DNA of 64,000 nt from Dendrolimus kikuchii (lineage: Eukaryota; Arthropoda; Insecta; Lepidoptera; Lasiocampidae): NCBI GenBank assembly GCA_019925095.2, contig CM034389.1, forward strand, positions 20,695,435 to 20,759,434, read 5' to 3'. A program made the position numbers and the translations under genes. A model generated the notes under the pieces. It saw only the letters and a list, made by a program, of their open reading frames with translations, was not told the DNA's origin and searched no databases. Shown in pieces: positions 1-11,492 of the stretch (its first letter is position 1; each line of letters opens with the position of its first letter).

Positions 1-60
1 TTGTACAACTATTACCTGTATTTCTACAAATAAAGATTCATTCATTCATTCAGTGAAGTC
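1..60 (+). repeat. Probable LINE 3' end with ATTC repeats
   Basis: The window opens with an AATAAA signal followed by four ATTC units. A poly(A) signal directly followed by a short tandem repeat is typical of the 3' end of a non-LTR retrotransposon. Only the tail is in the window, so the clade cannot be assigned. Confidence 0.35.
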
Positions 61-154
61 CAGTTCGACTCAAGTTAATACTTGACAAGGTGCATTTGGG
101 AGGAACCGAACCTTCGTTCCCATAGGGAATCTGCTTTCGAATCAGATTATTAAT

Positions 155-518
155 TGATTATTATAGTAAGTATTTAGAAGTTGCAGAACTAACAAATAAT
201 TTCTCTGATTCTACAATAAAACATTTAAATGGTATTTATAGTCGTTTAGATATACCTCAAATACTTATATCTGATTGTGGACTACAGTTTATATCTAAAG
301 AGTTTCGTGATTTTCCTCAAAAATAGTGCTTTAATCACTTGACGTTATCACCGCGCTATCCACAATCGAATGGACAGACAGAACATTTTGTGCAAACAGT
401 CAAAAATATTTTAAAGGAAAGTTTCCACAGTAAACCAGATTTTAGACTGGGATTATTGGAGTACTTAAATACACTGACTAATTATTTAACCGTTGCCGGC
501 ACCGTTATTACATACTAG
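155..518 (+). pseudogene. Decayed Gypsy-type integrase fragment
   Basis: The forward frame starting near 155 reads DYYSKYLEVAEL, then ILISDCGLQFISKEF, then LSPRYPQSNGQTEH and VKNILKES. This is the order seen in the catalytic core of Gypsy/Ty3 integrases: first Asp in DYYSKY, second Asp in SDCG (usually SDNG), and the Glu after the NGQTE motif. A TAG stop interrupts the frame near 323 and the reading ends near 518. No LTR, reverse transcriptase or RNase H is recognisable around it. It is a short dead remnant of an LTR retrotransposon. Confidence 0.7.
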
Positions 519-1516
519 AAAACTAAGCATTGTTTTTCCTATAATTAATCACTTTAAACACTCACATAACAATCGCATGTATATGGAATTGTAGCATCTG
601 AAGTAAAGTATAAATTATAGATAGATGACACTTTATTGTACAGCAGTACAAAAATTAACGTACAGACTTAAACTATACCTAATCATGCAAAAAGGGCGGT
701 CTTATCCCTAAAAAGCGATCTCTTCTAGACAACCCGAGAAATGAATTGAGATGATAATGGTGATGCAGGTATACGCGATATGTTACAATAGGAATGCAAA
801 AAATTTATCAATAGTTATAATAGACCAAGCAGTTAAAGTAAGACATGAAAGTATTAAGATATGGAAATAAGGAGTAAAAACTAAATACTTAGAAAGTCGA
901 AAGTATGAAATGTAGTTCCTGAAGGGGAAGAATATTTGTTAGGACCAGGCGTCACTTAATTATTGATTCACCTTATTTGCATCCTTATAGGACAACATGA
1001 CAAATATTGACAATTTTAACCCTATTAAATCTAATGAATCAGGCAAGCTTGATAGAACAGATTTTTTTATTTCTTTTGTGTAGTAAAAAAATTGTAGGCC
1101 ATTGAACTAACCAAAACTATTTAACAAATTGCAACATGAATCTGTTCAAATAAGTAAGCAACTGAGAAAATAATTATAAAAAAAATGATATTAAAATAAC
1201 TAAGGACATAGTTATGGAAATACATAATTAGTAGAAGCAGTTAATGTAATAATATTAATAAATAAATATAAAGTTGTGCATATAATTATACTATTAATTC
1301 AACAGTATTTAGATCATTATAACCTCAGCTAAACTATAATTAGTAATTATATAAATGTATAGTACACATACAAATATATAATATACATATAATGCTCAAA
1401 TATAGAAAGTAAAAAATATTGATTTTGATATGTAAGGCATGTTATGTTATTACTTATTTTTCTATTTAAGTATTTATTCATAATGTTGATTTGATCATTA
1501 TGATTGTTCACAAAAT
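519..1516. other. AT-rich intergenic DNA, no gene seen
   Basis: AT-rich sequence with no convincing exon. Positions 690-735 hold, in reverse, a short dispersed motif (GAAGAGATCGCTTTTTAG..GATAAGACCGCC) that recurs forward at 31805-31860; in lepidopteran genomes such text usually belongs to repeat 3' ends. Confidence 0.4.
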
Positions 1517-1522
1517 TTTATT
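1517..1522 (-). terminator. Candidate poly(A) signal of gene A
   Basis: AATAAA on the minus strand, 87 nt past the gene A stop codon, the nearest canonical signal downstream. Confidence 0.45.
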
Positions 1523-1608
1523 ACAGGTATGTAAGATTTTGTGATTAATTAAATTGTTATATGAGTTGGATGTGGATGAATGACAATTATGAATGAATGT
1601 GTTTATCT

Positions 1609-1962
1609 TTATACAACTTTGTTCAAGTCGATCACTGGTCTTTCATTGTTAAGCAATTTCATACCTTCCCTATATCCGTCGCCACCACCGTATCCACCAC
1701 CTCCTCCATATCCGCCTCCACCACCGTATCCACCTCCTCCTCCGTATCCGCCTCCACTACCGCCTCCACCACCGTATCCGCCTCCTCCTCCGTATCCGCC
1801 GCCACCCCCATATCCACCGTTTCCCCCATATCCGCCGCTATTATACCCGCCGCCACCAATTCCAAAACTTCCACCGAGTAAAATACCACCTCCAAGTAAT
1901 TTGTGCAAGTGACGCTTCTCCCTGTTCAAGTAGCCGCCTGGATGTTCTTGGTCTTCCAGTTT
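1609..1962 (-). CDS. Gene A exon 2: Gly/Tyr-rich tail of a secreted protein
   Basis: Terminal coding exon of 354 nt including TAA. A strong acceptor (pyrimidine-rich tract then TTTCACAG) precedes it, and the frame continues exon 1 (2968-3234) in phase 0. It begins KLEDQEHPGG, passes a basic NREKRHLHK stretch, then runs into about 60 residues of GGGGY-type repeats, and ends with the non-repetitive VIDLNKVV. Such Gly/Tyr repeats are common in structural secreted proteins of insects (cuticle, silk, eggshell); which of these applies is not shown. The opposite strand reads as proline-rich frames, which are shadows. A weak alternative donor (AAG|GTATGA) near the end could allow another exon, but the frame stays open to a natural stop with a poly(A) signal behind it. 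Spliced protein: 206 residues. Confidence 0.68.
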   Translation of the reverse strand, partial: KLEDQEHPGGYLNREKRHLHKLLGGGILLGGSFGIGGGGYNSGGYGGNGGYGGGGGYGGGGGYGGGGGSGGGYGGGGGYGGGGGYGGGGGYGGGDGYREGMKLLNNERPVIDLNKVV

Positions 1963-2967
1963 CTGTGAAAGAATTATTTTTTTGCTATTAAATAATTGTT
2001 ATAAGTTTAGCAGTTTATTTGAAAATCGTGAATTTAGTTTTCATTATATTTATACAGGTAATCAATTGATACCATCTGATGATAAGTGATAGATTATTAG
2101 TCATGGATTGCATATATAATATTGCAGTAATACGAATAATATAGGCAAAAAACTTATATATCTGTAAACTACGCTTTTCTTTTTGAGCATAGTAATTTAA
2201 AAAATTAAAATAAATAGGTACATAGGTACAAAATAATAAGAACGGTATGTGGAAAGTATTCACAGGCATCGGGCAATGTATTTTATGTGCAGAAGTTTCA
2301 CTAACAAATCTGAAAACTTCATCCTCGCGTTTCAGTTTAGATATAAATAATATAAATTCTTAATATTTGGATAAAATAATGTGCATATGTAATTCGTAAA
2401 CAACTTTTTGTTACAGAACAAGATATATTTTTTGCTCTTGATTCCAAAAAACTTGGAAAAAATTAAGTATTTAATTATTATTTTGTATGTCTCATACTTG
2501 AAATAATTATCACGCTTTGCTGCATATACATAACTACAGAATTCATGAATATTTAATACTAGTTACGAAAACAAAAAATTACACAGGAGAAGAATAATAC
2601 AAAAAAGTATAGATGCCATAATTATACTGTTATAATTATTCAAGTAATCTAATTTGGAGTTATTTTAAAAGTTTTTGTTAAATTAAAAATAAACAACTAC
2701 CTGTCGTGTCATAATTCATTCGTCCTAACCATAGATTTTGAAAACGTGAGCTGTATTTAATACATCAAAATATGTTTGTATATACATATGTAATATAAAT
2801 TGTATTCTTAGTACACATAAGGTTATATGTTAGGTATGGAACGTTGTTTTATTTACGTATTGATTGTACTGTTTTATTTACACGGACGTGGGAATAAAGG
2901 TTTTTTGCTTTGTAATATTTTTCTGCGAGACCTAAATACTATTATACTTTTATAGAAAAGAATTCAC
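1963..2967 (-). other. Intron of gene A
   Basis: About 1 kb, GTGAAT donor and CACAG acceptor. AT-rich, with no repeat or exon recognised inside it. Confidence 0.6.
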
Positions 2968-3234
2968 CTTCACATAAATCGGCACAGGGTCTTCTTTAAG
3001 CGACTTGGCTTCAGGCTCAAGCCTTACATTTTCTGGATTCGAATGAGCCAGAAGAATTAGAATCGGGAATTGGCGAGACCGGTCCGTGACGTGTGTCCTT
3101 GAATCTCTCGGAGGCGCTAGGACTGGCGCTACCAGCACTACCCTCTCACCGCCGTCCAGGGAATTGTCTCCCAGTGACGCAAACCCCACCGCAACGAGAG
3201 CACACAAGCTTAACAACACTCCACTGTGTCCCAT
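2968..3234 (-). CDS. Gene A exon 1: signal peptide and VAPVLAPP domain
   Basis: First coding exon of a two-exon gene on the minus strand (89 codons, phase 0). I chose the ATG at 3234 because it opens directly into a signal peptide (MGHSGVLLSLCALVAVGFAS); the frame extends upstream only through a GTG. The mature part carries VVLVAPVLAPP, a basic/polar linker, FPILILLAHSNPEN, and ends PIYVK at the donor AAG|GTGAAT. Gene B exon 1 (18550-18786) has the same layout: VVLVAPVLAPP, FPVLTLLA, PIYVK, and the same intron position, so the two are paralogues. With exon 2 (1609-1962) the product is 206 residues, secreted. A TATA box lies 35-42 nt upstream. I do not recognise the family, and no enzyme motif is visible. 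It may be a structural or secreted-fluid protein, by inference from the Gly-rich tail. Confidence 0.7.
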
Positions 3235-3268
3235 CTTTGTTACTGGCGCAGGATTCACAGAGCAAACC

Positions 3269-3276
3269 TATTTATA
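3269..3276 (-). promoter_or_regulatory. TATA box of gene A
   Basis: TATAAATA on the minus strand, 35-42 nt upstream of the gene A ATG, implying a very short 5' UTR. Confidence 0.55.
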
Positions 3277-3279
3277 CAG

Positions 3280-4083
3280 CGTGTTTTTCCAACTGCCGTA
3301 CTACGTCACGGACCGCCTATTCTGATCAAAGCATCTTCAGGACGATGTGTTCTTAGAAGCTATTCCCACAGTGACGTCATTGAGATAGGAAAATTAATAT
3401 TTTAGAATTGTTTACGCGAAGATACATCTTTACGCATCATTATCTGTAGCGTAGTAGATTAAGTATTTTCGATCGAATGAAACGTGACGCTACGCCTGCC
3501 AATTTGCGAAGTCCATGCACGTATATTTTATACGTTGTTAGGTGGTTATCCCCATAAACCGGATGTTCACAGCACGTTTGGCTTTATTATCTTAAGAGGA
3601 CCAACGAGTTCTTTGTTGCTTTTTGTATGAGAGGTACAAGATAGTTTTTATTTGTAAATACGGAGTCTTGATAGCGCTCCACGAGAGTACTTATCTGGTA
3701 TGTTACCCGGCCGGTTTTTGTTGGTGTTGTTATTAAGAATTATTTTTTGTTTACTGAGTAAACAGGTAATAAATATAAAACCATAAGTCATATAGTAGTC
3801 TCAGAACAGAGTAATTGAAACCGAACTGCTGTCTGAGTTCGCGCCAAATTGGGTTTTGATAGATAAATTACATTTTTTTTTCTTTTTACATATATTATTT
3901 ATCATCGAATTTCCTGTCTAACAGTTCATTGCTAAAGCCACGGAGAAAGTAAAAATAGACATGGAAACAAGTCACTGTAGTCATTTAAAAGATTTTATTA
4001 AATCACTTAACTGCAAGAATACAAATACTACGATGCTGTACTGACTAGCATTGCCGTAAGCGTTATAATGCACCCCCCAGAGG
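3280..4083. other. Upstream region of gene A, no gene seen
   Basis: Moderately AT-rich DNA with no recognisable repeat or exon; it may hold regulatory sequence for gene A. Confidence 0.35.
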
Positions 4084-4950
4084 GTGCCGCCCTGGATTCG
4101 TCTCCGTCCAGCAAGCGGTACAAGGGGATGCGTCCCCGGGGCCCTCAGCGGCCACTGTCACATTCCCCCTTCACCCCGTGACAGTGGTGTCTTACCTATC
4201 CACTCCAAATCCTTGTATTCCTTCCCCTTCCTCCCAAACCTCCTCCCCAAACACCCCTCCCTTCCGACGATGACCGCCAGCGTCGAGCTCTGCTCCGCCC
4301 AGCGCGTTTCTACTAATCTTGGTCGGTAGAGTTGGAAAACCCTGTGGCCGGCGTTGATACGGTGGAAGTGACTCGACCGCAGCTGTTGCCATGGCTCTCG
4401 GGGAAACGCGGGGCTCTGACCTTCAGATTGCGGGCTGTCAGCCTTCACCCCCAATGCCACCAGTGTGGCGCGCTTGATACGGCGTTTCATACGCTAGTCG
4501 AGTGCGCAGCCTGGGCACCACAGAGGTTTGAACTCGAGACAATAGTAGGTCCGATTGATTCGCTCGGCAGCCTGGTGCAAGCCATGCTGCAGAGCGATGA
4601 TCTTTTTATATCGCTTCAGGGGCACTCATGCATCAAGGGAGCAGAGGAGTCTTCACCCCTGTTGTCGAAGTGAGTTAGCTCTTCCAGGGGCTTTCTCAGG
4701 CACTTATTGCGCTAGGATCGGCGTGGGCGTAACTACGTTCTAAGTCTCATGCCTTTCCTGCCATAAGCGCGGGGCATCGGAGGAGGGTGGTTTTAGTGGG
4801 TATTAGCCATTTGGGCTCGAGTCTCCACACAAGCCGGTTGATTATTGTTTGGATTGCCCCTTCTGGGAATGCCTCCATGATCGACTATGGTCTAATCCCT
4901 TGCAAAGGACCCGGTATTGTGCGTAAATAGCATTTCCCCCGCCTGAAAAA
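4084..4950 (+). mobile_element. R1-clade non-LTR retrotransposon, 3' end
   Basis: A GC-rich island in AT-rich DNA, ending at an A-run near 4946. The forward frame 4332-4673 contains CHQCGALDTAFHTLVECAAW, a C-x2-C-x8-H-x4-C knuckle as found at the C terminus of R1/TRAS-type ORF2 proteins, preceded by LPWLSGKRGALTFRLRAV as in that family. The reverse transcriptase is missing, so the copy is 5'-truncated. The 3' UTR carries GGTTTTAGTGGGTAT, which recurs in the related pieces at 23090-23560, 24222-24545 and 39150-39300. Confidence 0.65.
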
Positions 4951-5244
4951 AAAAGCATTCTATGTAAAATTAATGGTTCTTTTCCTATTATTTGCTTTAC
5001 CTACAAACTTAAGTACCGATTGTCACGATAAAATAACAAAGTAATTGCAAGGAGTCACAAGAAAAAAAATATGATATTTTTCAATCAGAAATCGAGTTAT
5101 AGCATAAAGTAGCCACATCGAAGCATTCCTTAGAGGTGAAAAATGTTCAATGTTTTTATAATTTGGCAACGAAACCAAAAAATATATTGAGTACTTTTGG
5201 AATATGAGAAGTTTTTAGGTAAAAAGTTTTCTTAAGACTTTTTA

Positions 5245-5530
5245 ACCAAATTTTAAAGATAGTGGATGTCTTTACGGGCAACCAGACGATTTGCACCACT
5301 GTTACATGGTGGAAACACCACCAATTAGGACGAAGCGCTTTGCCTCATCTTTTCTGGTGCGCATTGCCGACGAGTAAGAATAAATTGCTGAAGTCTGTTT
5401 TTCCTGACAAATACAATCTTGAGGTCTTCAAGTCACGACTGAATAGATATCTTCTAGGTAAGCGTGCTCCATCCTAGACCGGGTCATCGCTCGACCTCAG
5501 GTGAGACAGTGGTCAAACGCAAGCTCATAC
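5245..5530 (+). mobile_element. Jockey/CR1-like LINE, C-terminal end
   Basis: The frame ending at 5477 reads LLKSVFPDKYNLEVFKSRLN then RYLLGKRAPS and a stop, a common C terminus of lepidopteran Jockey/CR1-type ORF2 (VFPxxYNLxxFKxRxxxxL). Upstream sequence is decayed; this is a 5'-truncated remnant. Confidence 0.6.
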
Positions 5531-5627
5531 ATCTATGAAAAAACGTTTCACCATCTCTACGGAATCGTGGGTGAATTACACGTACCTGGTTGATATTATC
5601 TTCTTTCTTAATTGAGTATTTGACACA

Positions 5628-5942
5628 TTTTATCCGTGCAGGAACGGAGAAAGAATACAATTTCCTGCGGCCGGGCGGCCTGTCGTAAAAGGCGACAAAA
5701 CCACCCACAGCCAGGCGGTAGTGTATTTTCCCGACTGCATGGCTACGACCCCTGGTCTAGAGTACGCAGCCATAACAACCTTGAGTTGTGTTCTGGCATA
5801 AGTGACCAGGTTCTAGTCTTCCTTCAGAGAGCAGCAGCGCTTTTGTAGCACCTTTAGTGTTGCAAATGTCCATAGGCGATGGTAACTGCTTTCCATCAAG
5901 TGGGCTGTTTGCCTGTCTGTTGAACTCCTGCAATAAAGAAAA
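5628..5942 (+). repeat. SINE-like repeat (family S1), nearly complete
   Basis: Begins with TATCCGTGCAGGAACGGAG, includes GCGGCCGGGCGGCCTGTCGT, CCCTGGTCTAGAGTA, TTGAGTTGTGTTCTGGCAT and TTGCAAATGTCCATAGGCGA, and ends CTCCTGCAATAAAGAAA. The A-rich 3' end shows retroposition. The same ~300-bp unit is scattered through the window in both orientations; short frames in it (such as MQERRKN..) are not genes. Confidence 0.75.
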
Positions 5943-6477
5943 ATCTTACAAGAATCTTTAAAAGAATATATATCAAAAAGAGCGTCTTTCAATATTTTAC
6001 AATATGCTTTTAAAATGTATTTATAGAAATAATTTTAATCACTGCTTAAAAATCATTAATAAGCTAATTGACTTCTTAGAATTATGATATCATAAAATAG
6101 TACTTTCATACAAAATCAAGGACGCTGTGACATTTTGTATGACGATAAAAAAGTTTCGTAATTTGACAGTTGATTTGACTGTCAAATACCCTATTCGTTT
6201 CGCAAGCTTAGTAACTTAAAAAGGTTTTAGGAAATTGATCAATTTTCTAGACAAAAGAACAAAAACCCATACACGTATCAATGATCCCCGTATAATGTCA
6301 CGTAACAGCGGACAGCATTGAACTCAGCATCAGTTATTATTACTGTATAATAACGCATAACTAATAATCTGTCGGTAACAATATTATTAACGTAGAACGT
6401 AGATTTTATCCTAAAGCTAAAATAAAAGAATTAGGATCACTCAAGCAGTTTGTCTGACGTTATGTGCATGTTGTTTA
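5943..6477. other. AT-rich intergenic DNA, nothing recognised
   Basis: No exon, known repeat or RNA gene seen. Confidence 0.35.
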
Positions 6478-6655
6478 TAATTACCACCTGTTGACAGTGA
6501 AACAAACATTGTAACGAAACCTGCATGTGGGATAACCGATGCGTAAAACCCGTAAATCCACGTTAAACGAGCGTTGTAGGTATAATGTCCGTTCCCGTTT
6601 GTAAGCTCGTATTCAGTAAAGGGAAGTTTACGGGCTGATTTTATTTTATTTTACG
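6478..6655 (+). repeat. tRNA-derived SINE (family S2), decayed 3' portion
   Basis: Shares GAAACCTGCATGTGGGATAA, CCGATGCGTAAAACCCG and AATGTCCGTTCCCGTTT with the fuller copies at 20850-21112 and 42642-42930. The promoter half is lost. Confidence 0.55.
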
Positions 6656-6789
6656 ATAAGGCTGTAAGTCTAAAATATTATAAAATTCTAAGCATGCCGT
6701 GTCTGTACATTGAAACTATTTAAAATTAAATATTTAAAAACAACTGGAATAGACTATAGAAACGATGGAAAACACGATGCAATTTATTT

Positions 6790-7200
6790 AGATTTCTTGT
6801 CTGTTTGTTCGGAATTCACGTTGAAACTACTGAGCCGATTTCGAAGCGGTTTTGCTGGTCGATAGCAAGTTTTTAGACTTTAAATCTGCGCTACTTTTTA
6901 TCCCGGGAATCTAGTGGGAAATTTTTCTGGGAATTTATTAAAATGGCTAGATTAAAAAAAACGACTTCCAGTGCAATTTTTTTTACTGATAGATAGCAAA
7001 TTTAATGTAATAAATTGTGTGGTATTTTAATCCCGGGAGTTTTCCTGGGAGCGGTTTGAATTTGTTCGGGTGCATAAAAATTAACTTAATCCGGCACAGT
7101 TTTCACTAAAGTGATTGCTTACATTCCTTTTAAAATGGTGTGGTACTTTGTGTCCCGGGAATCGTGATGTGTTTGGATGAAGTCGCGGGCATAGTATACT
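6790..7200. repeat. Dispersed repeat with TTTTTATCCCGGGAA motifs
   Basis: TTTTTATCCCGGGAATC, CTACTGAGCCGATTTCGAA and variant repeats of the TCCCGGGA block are typical of the body of lepidopteran Helitron-like non-autonomous elements; compare 14338-14602. Ends not defined. Confidence 0.4.
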
Positions 7201-7419
7201 ATATGAAATTTGGTACACATGTAGAAGCTTCGTGTGTGTACAAAAATTTAAACTTAAGCAATATTATTGAGTGATGTTGAATGAAAGCGCTTCATTGGGA
7301 CATATCCGATTTGTTTTTAAAGTTATGATTAAAATATTAAGAGCATGAAGAAGAAATAAAGAAAGAAGTACCTATACAAGCAAATTCATGTAGAACAATA
7401 ATTGATTGCTTTATCTTTT

Positions 7420-7496
7420 TTAATACCTGATATTGTTCTTAGCTATTCTTGCGTAGGAAGTCCCCGTCATACTTGCACCGTAATTGTAGTTGTCAT
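7420..7496 (-). CDS. Gene M candidate terminal exon
   Basis: 77 nt behind a good acceptor (TCTGTATTTTCAG). In incoming phase 1 it reads DNYNYGASMTGTSYARIAKN then NIRY and TAA. The exon at 13079-13150 ends in phase 1 with G|GTAGGT, so the join is in frame (GAT, Asp). The intron would be 5.6 kb and hold two SINEs, an (AT)n tract and several TEs. Support comes only from splice sites and matching phases. Confidence 0.38.
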
Positions 7497-7844
7497 CTGA
7501 AAATACAGAAGAGTTTTAATTCGAAATTATAGTTACACAACAGATAGGTCTATAATTTGTACTGTTAGATCATGCCGGATTTTCTAGTTACATGTTTGAT
7601 ACAATAGGTACTGCCTTTGTGTAGTGAGTTATAGCATATTTGGATACAGATCTCACAATGGCAAATACCAAGAACTTTGCGAATTAAAAAAAGATGGAAG
7701 ACCTACTTCGTGTTTCGAAAGAGATGATCTAAATGCATCCGGGTTTCAATATTAAGACGATGATGATGGTCAATTGTATTTTTAATAAACACAGGATTCA
7801 AGATATATATTAATTAACTATAAGAATATAATATAATAAGCTAA

Positions 7845-8175
7845 GACTCAAGCTCCGCGGGTGGAAGTGATAAATGGGATAACGTCAGAAGTGGCTTCGG
7901 TGAACCTGCAGCCCACCTCTCTACACCTCTTAGCCACTCATACCCATGTTGCCCCTGCCTTATATGGCATTTTTAGGGGCCCATGCAGGGAGTGGCGATC
8001 TCCGTCTGCACATTTTTCCATGTTCCCCGAATATTGCGACGGGCAGACGCCATAGTCCCCATATTCCCAGACGCCTAATACCACAAGCAATTCACCCCAA
8101 TAGCCAGGTACTGTAGTAAGTCCGGGTCTATTTTTATGGCCCGTGGTCTTGAAAAACATACAGTATCATAATATA
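7845..8175. repeat. Dispersed repeat R7, copy 1
   Basis: About 330 bp clearly similar to 59563-60178: both hold GAAGTGATAAATGG, CTCGGTGAACCTGCAG or a variant, CATGTTCCCCGAATATTG, CAGACGCCATAGTCCCCATA and TTTTTATGGCCCGTGGT. Ends lie near short TAA/AT runs. No coding capacity; probably the 3' UTR of a non-LTR element. Confidence 0.6.
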
Positions 8176-8204
8176 ATTATAATAATGTTTACTTATTTTT
8201 TTCT

Positions 8205-8495
8205 TTTTCATTGCATGAGTTCAGCAGACAGGCAGACGGCCCACTTGTTGAAAAGCAGTTACCGTCGCCTATGAACATTTGTAACACCAAAGGTGTTACC
8301 CGTGTGACGCCGCTTTCTAAAGGAAGACTGGAACCAGGCTACTAATGCTGGAACAGAATTCAAACTTGCTATTGCGACATACTCTAGACCAGGGGTGGTC
8401 ATCCAGTCGAGAAAAACCCTACCACCTGGCTGTTTTGTCGCCTCTTACGACAGGCCGCCCAGTCGCAGGAAATGGTCTTCTTATTTTGCGATTTA
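8205..8495 (-). repeat. SINE-like repeat S1
   Basis: Reverse copy: T-run, then GAGTTCAGCAGACAGGCAGA, through CTCTAGACCAGGGGTGGT to CTTACGACAGGCCGCCC. The distal ~20 nt are diverged. Confidence 0.72.
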
Positions 8496-8884
8496 GGGCA
8501 ATGAACGTCTAAGTTGATTATAATTATAGACAACCAACATCTAATTTCCTACAAAATGTAGATTTTATTCAATTATCTAGTTATCATTATCAAACTCGTT
8601 ATAATGAAGTTAATATACGCTATTCAATTTATTCATAAATTCAGTCGGCAATAGAACCTTTACCACTACAGCTTATGTAGCTTTTTGGTAATAATTGAAA
8701 GTCTAAGGTCGGATGTTCCATTCATCAGATAAAAATAATCTATCAACTAAATTATAGCTTGTCAAACATTACATTTTAAATAATAAAAGTTCAATATCGC
8801 GACAAGAATGACTTGGAGCGTTATTTAGATATGAAGGGTTTAGCAAATTTTCAGAATTACATTTTTTACTTGGCGATTGTCATT

Positions 8885-9187
8885 CTTTTTTTTTATTGCA
8901 TGAGTTCAGCAGACAGGCAGCCGGCCAACTGGTAGAAAGTGATTACCATCGCCTATGGACATACGCAAAACTAAAGGTTCTACAAATGCGCTGCTGCTCT
9001 CTAAAAAAAGACTGAAAGCTGGCCCTTAATGCCGGAACACAACCTAAGGTTGTTATGGTGGCATACTCTAGACCTGGATGGTAGCCGTCCAGACGGGCAA
9101 ATGCCCTACAACCTGATCGTCGCTTCTTACGACAGGCCGCCCGGCCGCAGGAAATTGTATTCTTCCGTTCCTGCACGGATAAAATTT
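8885..9187 (-). repeat. SINE-like repeat S1
   Basis: Near-complete reverse copy from a T-run at 8887 to the CCGTTCCTGCACGGATAAAA end. It lies ~390 bp from the preceding copy in the same orientation. Confidence 0.75.
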
Positions 9188-9690
9188 CTTCATTCATTCT
9201 TAACTTCTAGTTCTAAGTATTTTCCTTGCATACTAATAAATATAAAAAGTAAAATTAACTTTGTTTCAATATTTATGTTTGTACGTTTAAGCTCATTACG
9301 ATTTCATTTTTTGCGACACTACGTCGATAATTTTTTCGATCAGCTATGCGCGCACTGCTATAACATTTTAAACTTTAATTATTAATGTTACAACCTTACG
9401 ATAATGTAATCGATGGATACAAAGTCGCAGTGGGAGCTTTACGGACTTAAACCAATTATTTTTAACATCACTTGCCGAGAGAAAATTTGATCCTTTAACC
9501 AGTTTTGTGTTAAATATTAAATAACTAATGTGGTACGTTGACAATTACTGCTGGCCTCGGCTTATTACATAGAAGTTTATTACATAGGTCACAGTTTCAA
9601 GTTCACTATATCCATTCTTACTTATCTTTTCTATATTTAGTTCCTAGAATATAACGAACGAATATCTTTCCGAAACTCTATACCTCTAAC

Positions 9691-9691
<1 letters not shown>
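9188..9691. other. Intergenic or intronic DNA, nothing recognised
   Basis: No exon or known repeat seen; lies in the proposed large intron of gene M. Confidence 0.3.

Positions 9692-9754
<63 letters not shown>
9692..9754. repeat. (AT)n microsatellite
   Basis: About 31 uninterrupted AT units. Confidence 0.95.
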
Positions 9755-9760
<6 letters not shown>

Positions 9761-10449
9761 TTACTTAAAAATATTATTGGGTGATTTAGTTTTTTCTATA
9801 ATAAAAGTTATTGAACAAGTTGAACAAGAACAAGCTCATCTCAGCTAACTCGCTATGATAAAGGAGCATGAAAAGAGTACAATTGTAGAGAACGATCTAT
9901 CAGTGCATGTAGGTAATAATTAAACTTTGGTAGATTTAAGGATTGTACGATGCTCTAAATAGTCTAAAAGAAGCCTAATTACTTTTAAAGAATATGGACT
10001 CTTAGCTTAGCCGAAAACTCTGTATGATCTCCCACTTTTTGTGTGCCTTGCATCCGTATTCTATAATGTTAATTAGTATTTCTGTAGGATTCAAATATAA
10101 TATCGGTAAAATTGAAAAGTCTAACTGTCTTTTGGACCCATATATTTGAATTGTATGTTACTTCAAATTTCATTATAGCTATATGATGCGAAGTAAAGCG
10201 AAGAAAGTTACGTTCACGTCAAAAATAGTTTTTAGAACCAAGTTTGATGGTTATAAGATCGAAAAGATTATAGTGTAATAGAGGATGATATGAGCAATAT
10301 AGCGCGGTTTAAAAATAATGACGGTTTTACTTGCGGTTCATTGACCGCGACTAACTAGCGAGGCAAACATAGTGTAGAAGGAAAATGACTGAGGATATTA
10401 GAAAGTCAAATAAATACACAACGCCTTCAAGTGTAACAGTGGTAAAACA
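9755..10449. other. Nothing recognised
   Basis: Unique-looking AT-rich DNA, no exon or repeat found. Confidence 0.3.
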
Positions 10450-10955
10450 CACAGAGGCGGCTTTAGCCCTTATAGTGGCTGTGTGCAGTCAAATACCCTG
10501 GCTCCTTCTAGGAGGCGCGCGGTCAAAATGAAACAATTACAGTTATATTTTCACCAGTGAACATAAATTTGGGTGTAAATGGTGCAATTTTAAATGATGT
10601 CGGGAAGCAATAGGTACACGATTAGAACAAGAACTCTCATATAAACTATGCTAAAATAGCAACTGCATAGATATTGTTGTTTTATTTTCTCTTATGACAC
10701 ATTTTGGTATGTAGAATAAAGAGGGGTCTACAGGTGGCCAAAAAAAGTAGAAAATAGTAGGGCGTCACTATCGCACATTTTTATTAGCAATAGCAAAAAT
10801 ATGATAGGCCATAACAGGGAACGCCGGGGCTTTGGAAGCGCTAGCGCTGCGAGCGACTCATGCTTTACGGAGGTGTGAACAGCGTTCGGCGCCCCTTAGA
10901 CTCGGCGCCCGTGTGCGCTGCATACCCTGCACTATAGGTAAAGCCGGCACTGAAC
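10450..10955. mobile_element. hAT-like MITE
   Basis: Left end CAGAGGCGGCTTTAGCCC followed by TTATAGTGGCTG; the right end in reverse reads CAGTGCCGGCTTTACCTATA then GTGCAGGG. These are imperfect terminal inverted repeats starting CAG, as in hAT elements. Flanks AAAACACA and AACACACA could be a diverged 8-bp target duplication. No transposase. Confidence 0.5.
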
Positions 10956-11175
10956 ACACACTTACAGAACACAAAAATAAAAACTTATACCGACCCCAAA
11001 TGATTTTTTATGGATCAGAATGCCTCTGACGAACAAGGTTATCAGAGTTAGTTATTCATCATACACTTATTTTTGCTTTTTCTTTTTACCAGGTGTTGGG
11101 AACAAATTTTCCTTGTTTTAATTTAAGATCAAATACTGAATCTAAAACATTGATACTTATTTACTGTTGTTTATT

Positions 11176-11492
11176 ACGAGGATGCTCCGGTGGTTCGGGC
11201 ATGTGGAAAGAATGCATGATGAAAGAATGACTAAACAGATATACAATGCAAAAGTGGATGGATGCAGAAGTCGTGGAAGGCCACGACACACCTTCCATGA
11301 TCAAATTGATCGTGTACTAGCAGAAGGTGATGTCAGGAGCCTTAAGAACAGACGAGCTTGCATGACAAGAGTTATGAATGTCAAAGAGGCAAGTGAGGTG
11401 TGTAAGAATAAGCCTAAATGGCACTCTGTTGTTCGTGCCTACCCCGCAAGGGAACTGGCGTGAAGTTATATATGTATGTATGTATGTATTAC
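11176..11492 (+). mobile_element. RTE-clade LINE, 3' end
   Basis: The open frame reads MLRWFGHVERMHDERMTKQI, then VDGCRSRGRPRHTFHDQIDR, and stops after YPARELA. This is the conserved C terminus of RTE-type ORF2. The stop is followed within a few bases by ATGT tandem repeats (to ~11489), the usual RTE 3' end. Highly similar to 32450-32850 and 60183-60690. Severely 5'-truncated, with the reverse transcriptase missing. Confidence 0.8.

Noticed and set aside
1580..1912. Forward proline-rich and Ser/Thr/Ala-rich ORFs
   Set aside because: They are antisense readings of the Gly/Tyr-rich exon 2 of gene A, which has splice sites, homology of its start with gene B, and a stop plus poly(A) signal on the minus strand.
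2700..2735. Extra exon in the gene A intron (donor ACAG|GTAGTT)
   Set aside because: The only acceptor nearby gives a phase-0 exon with an immediate in-frame stop; the two-exon model already joins in frame.
5636..5848. Recurrent MQERRKN-type ORFs (also near 9197, 17231, 29479)
   Set aside because: Each falls in an S1 SINE-like repeat; the similarity reflects repeat copies, not a gene family.
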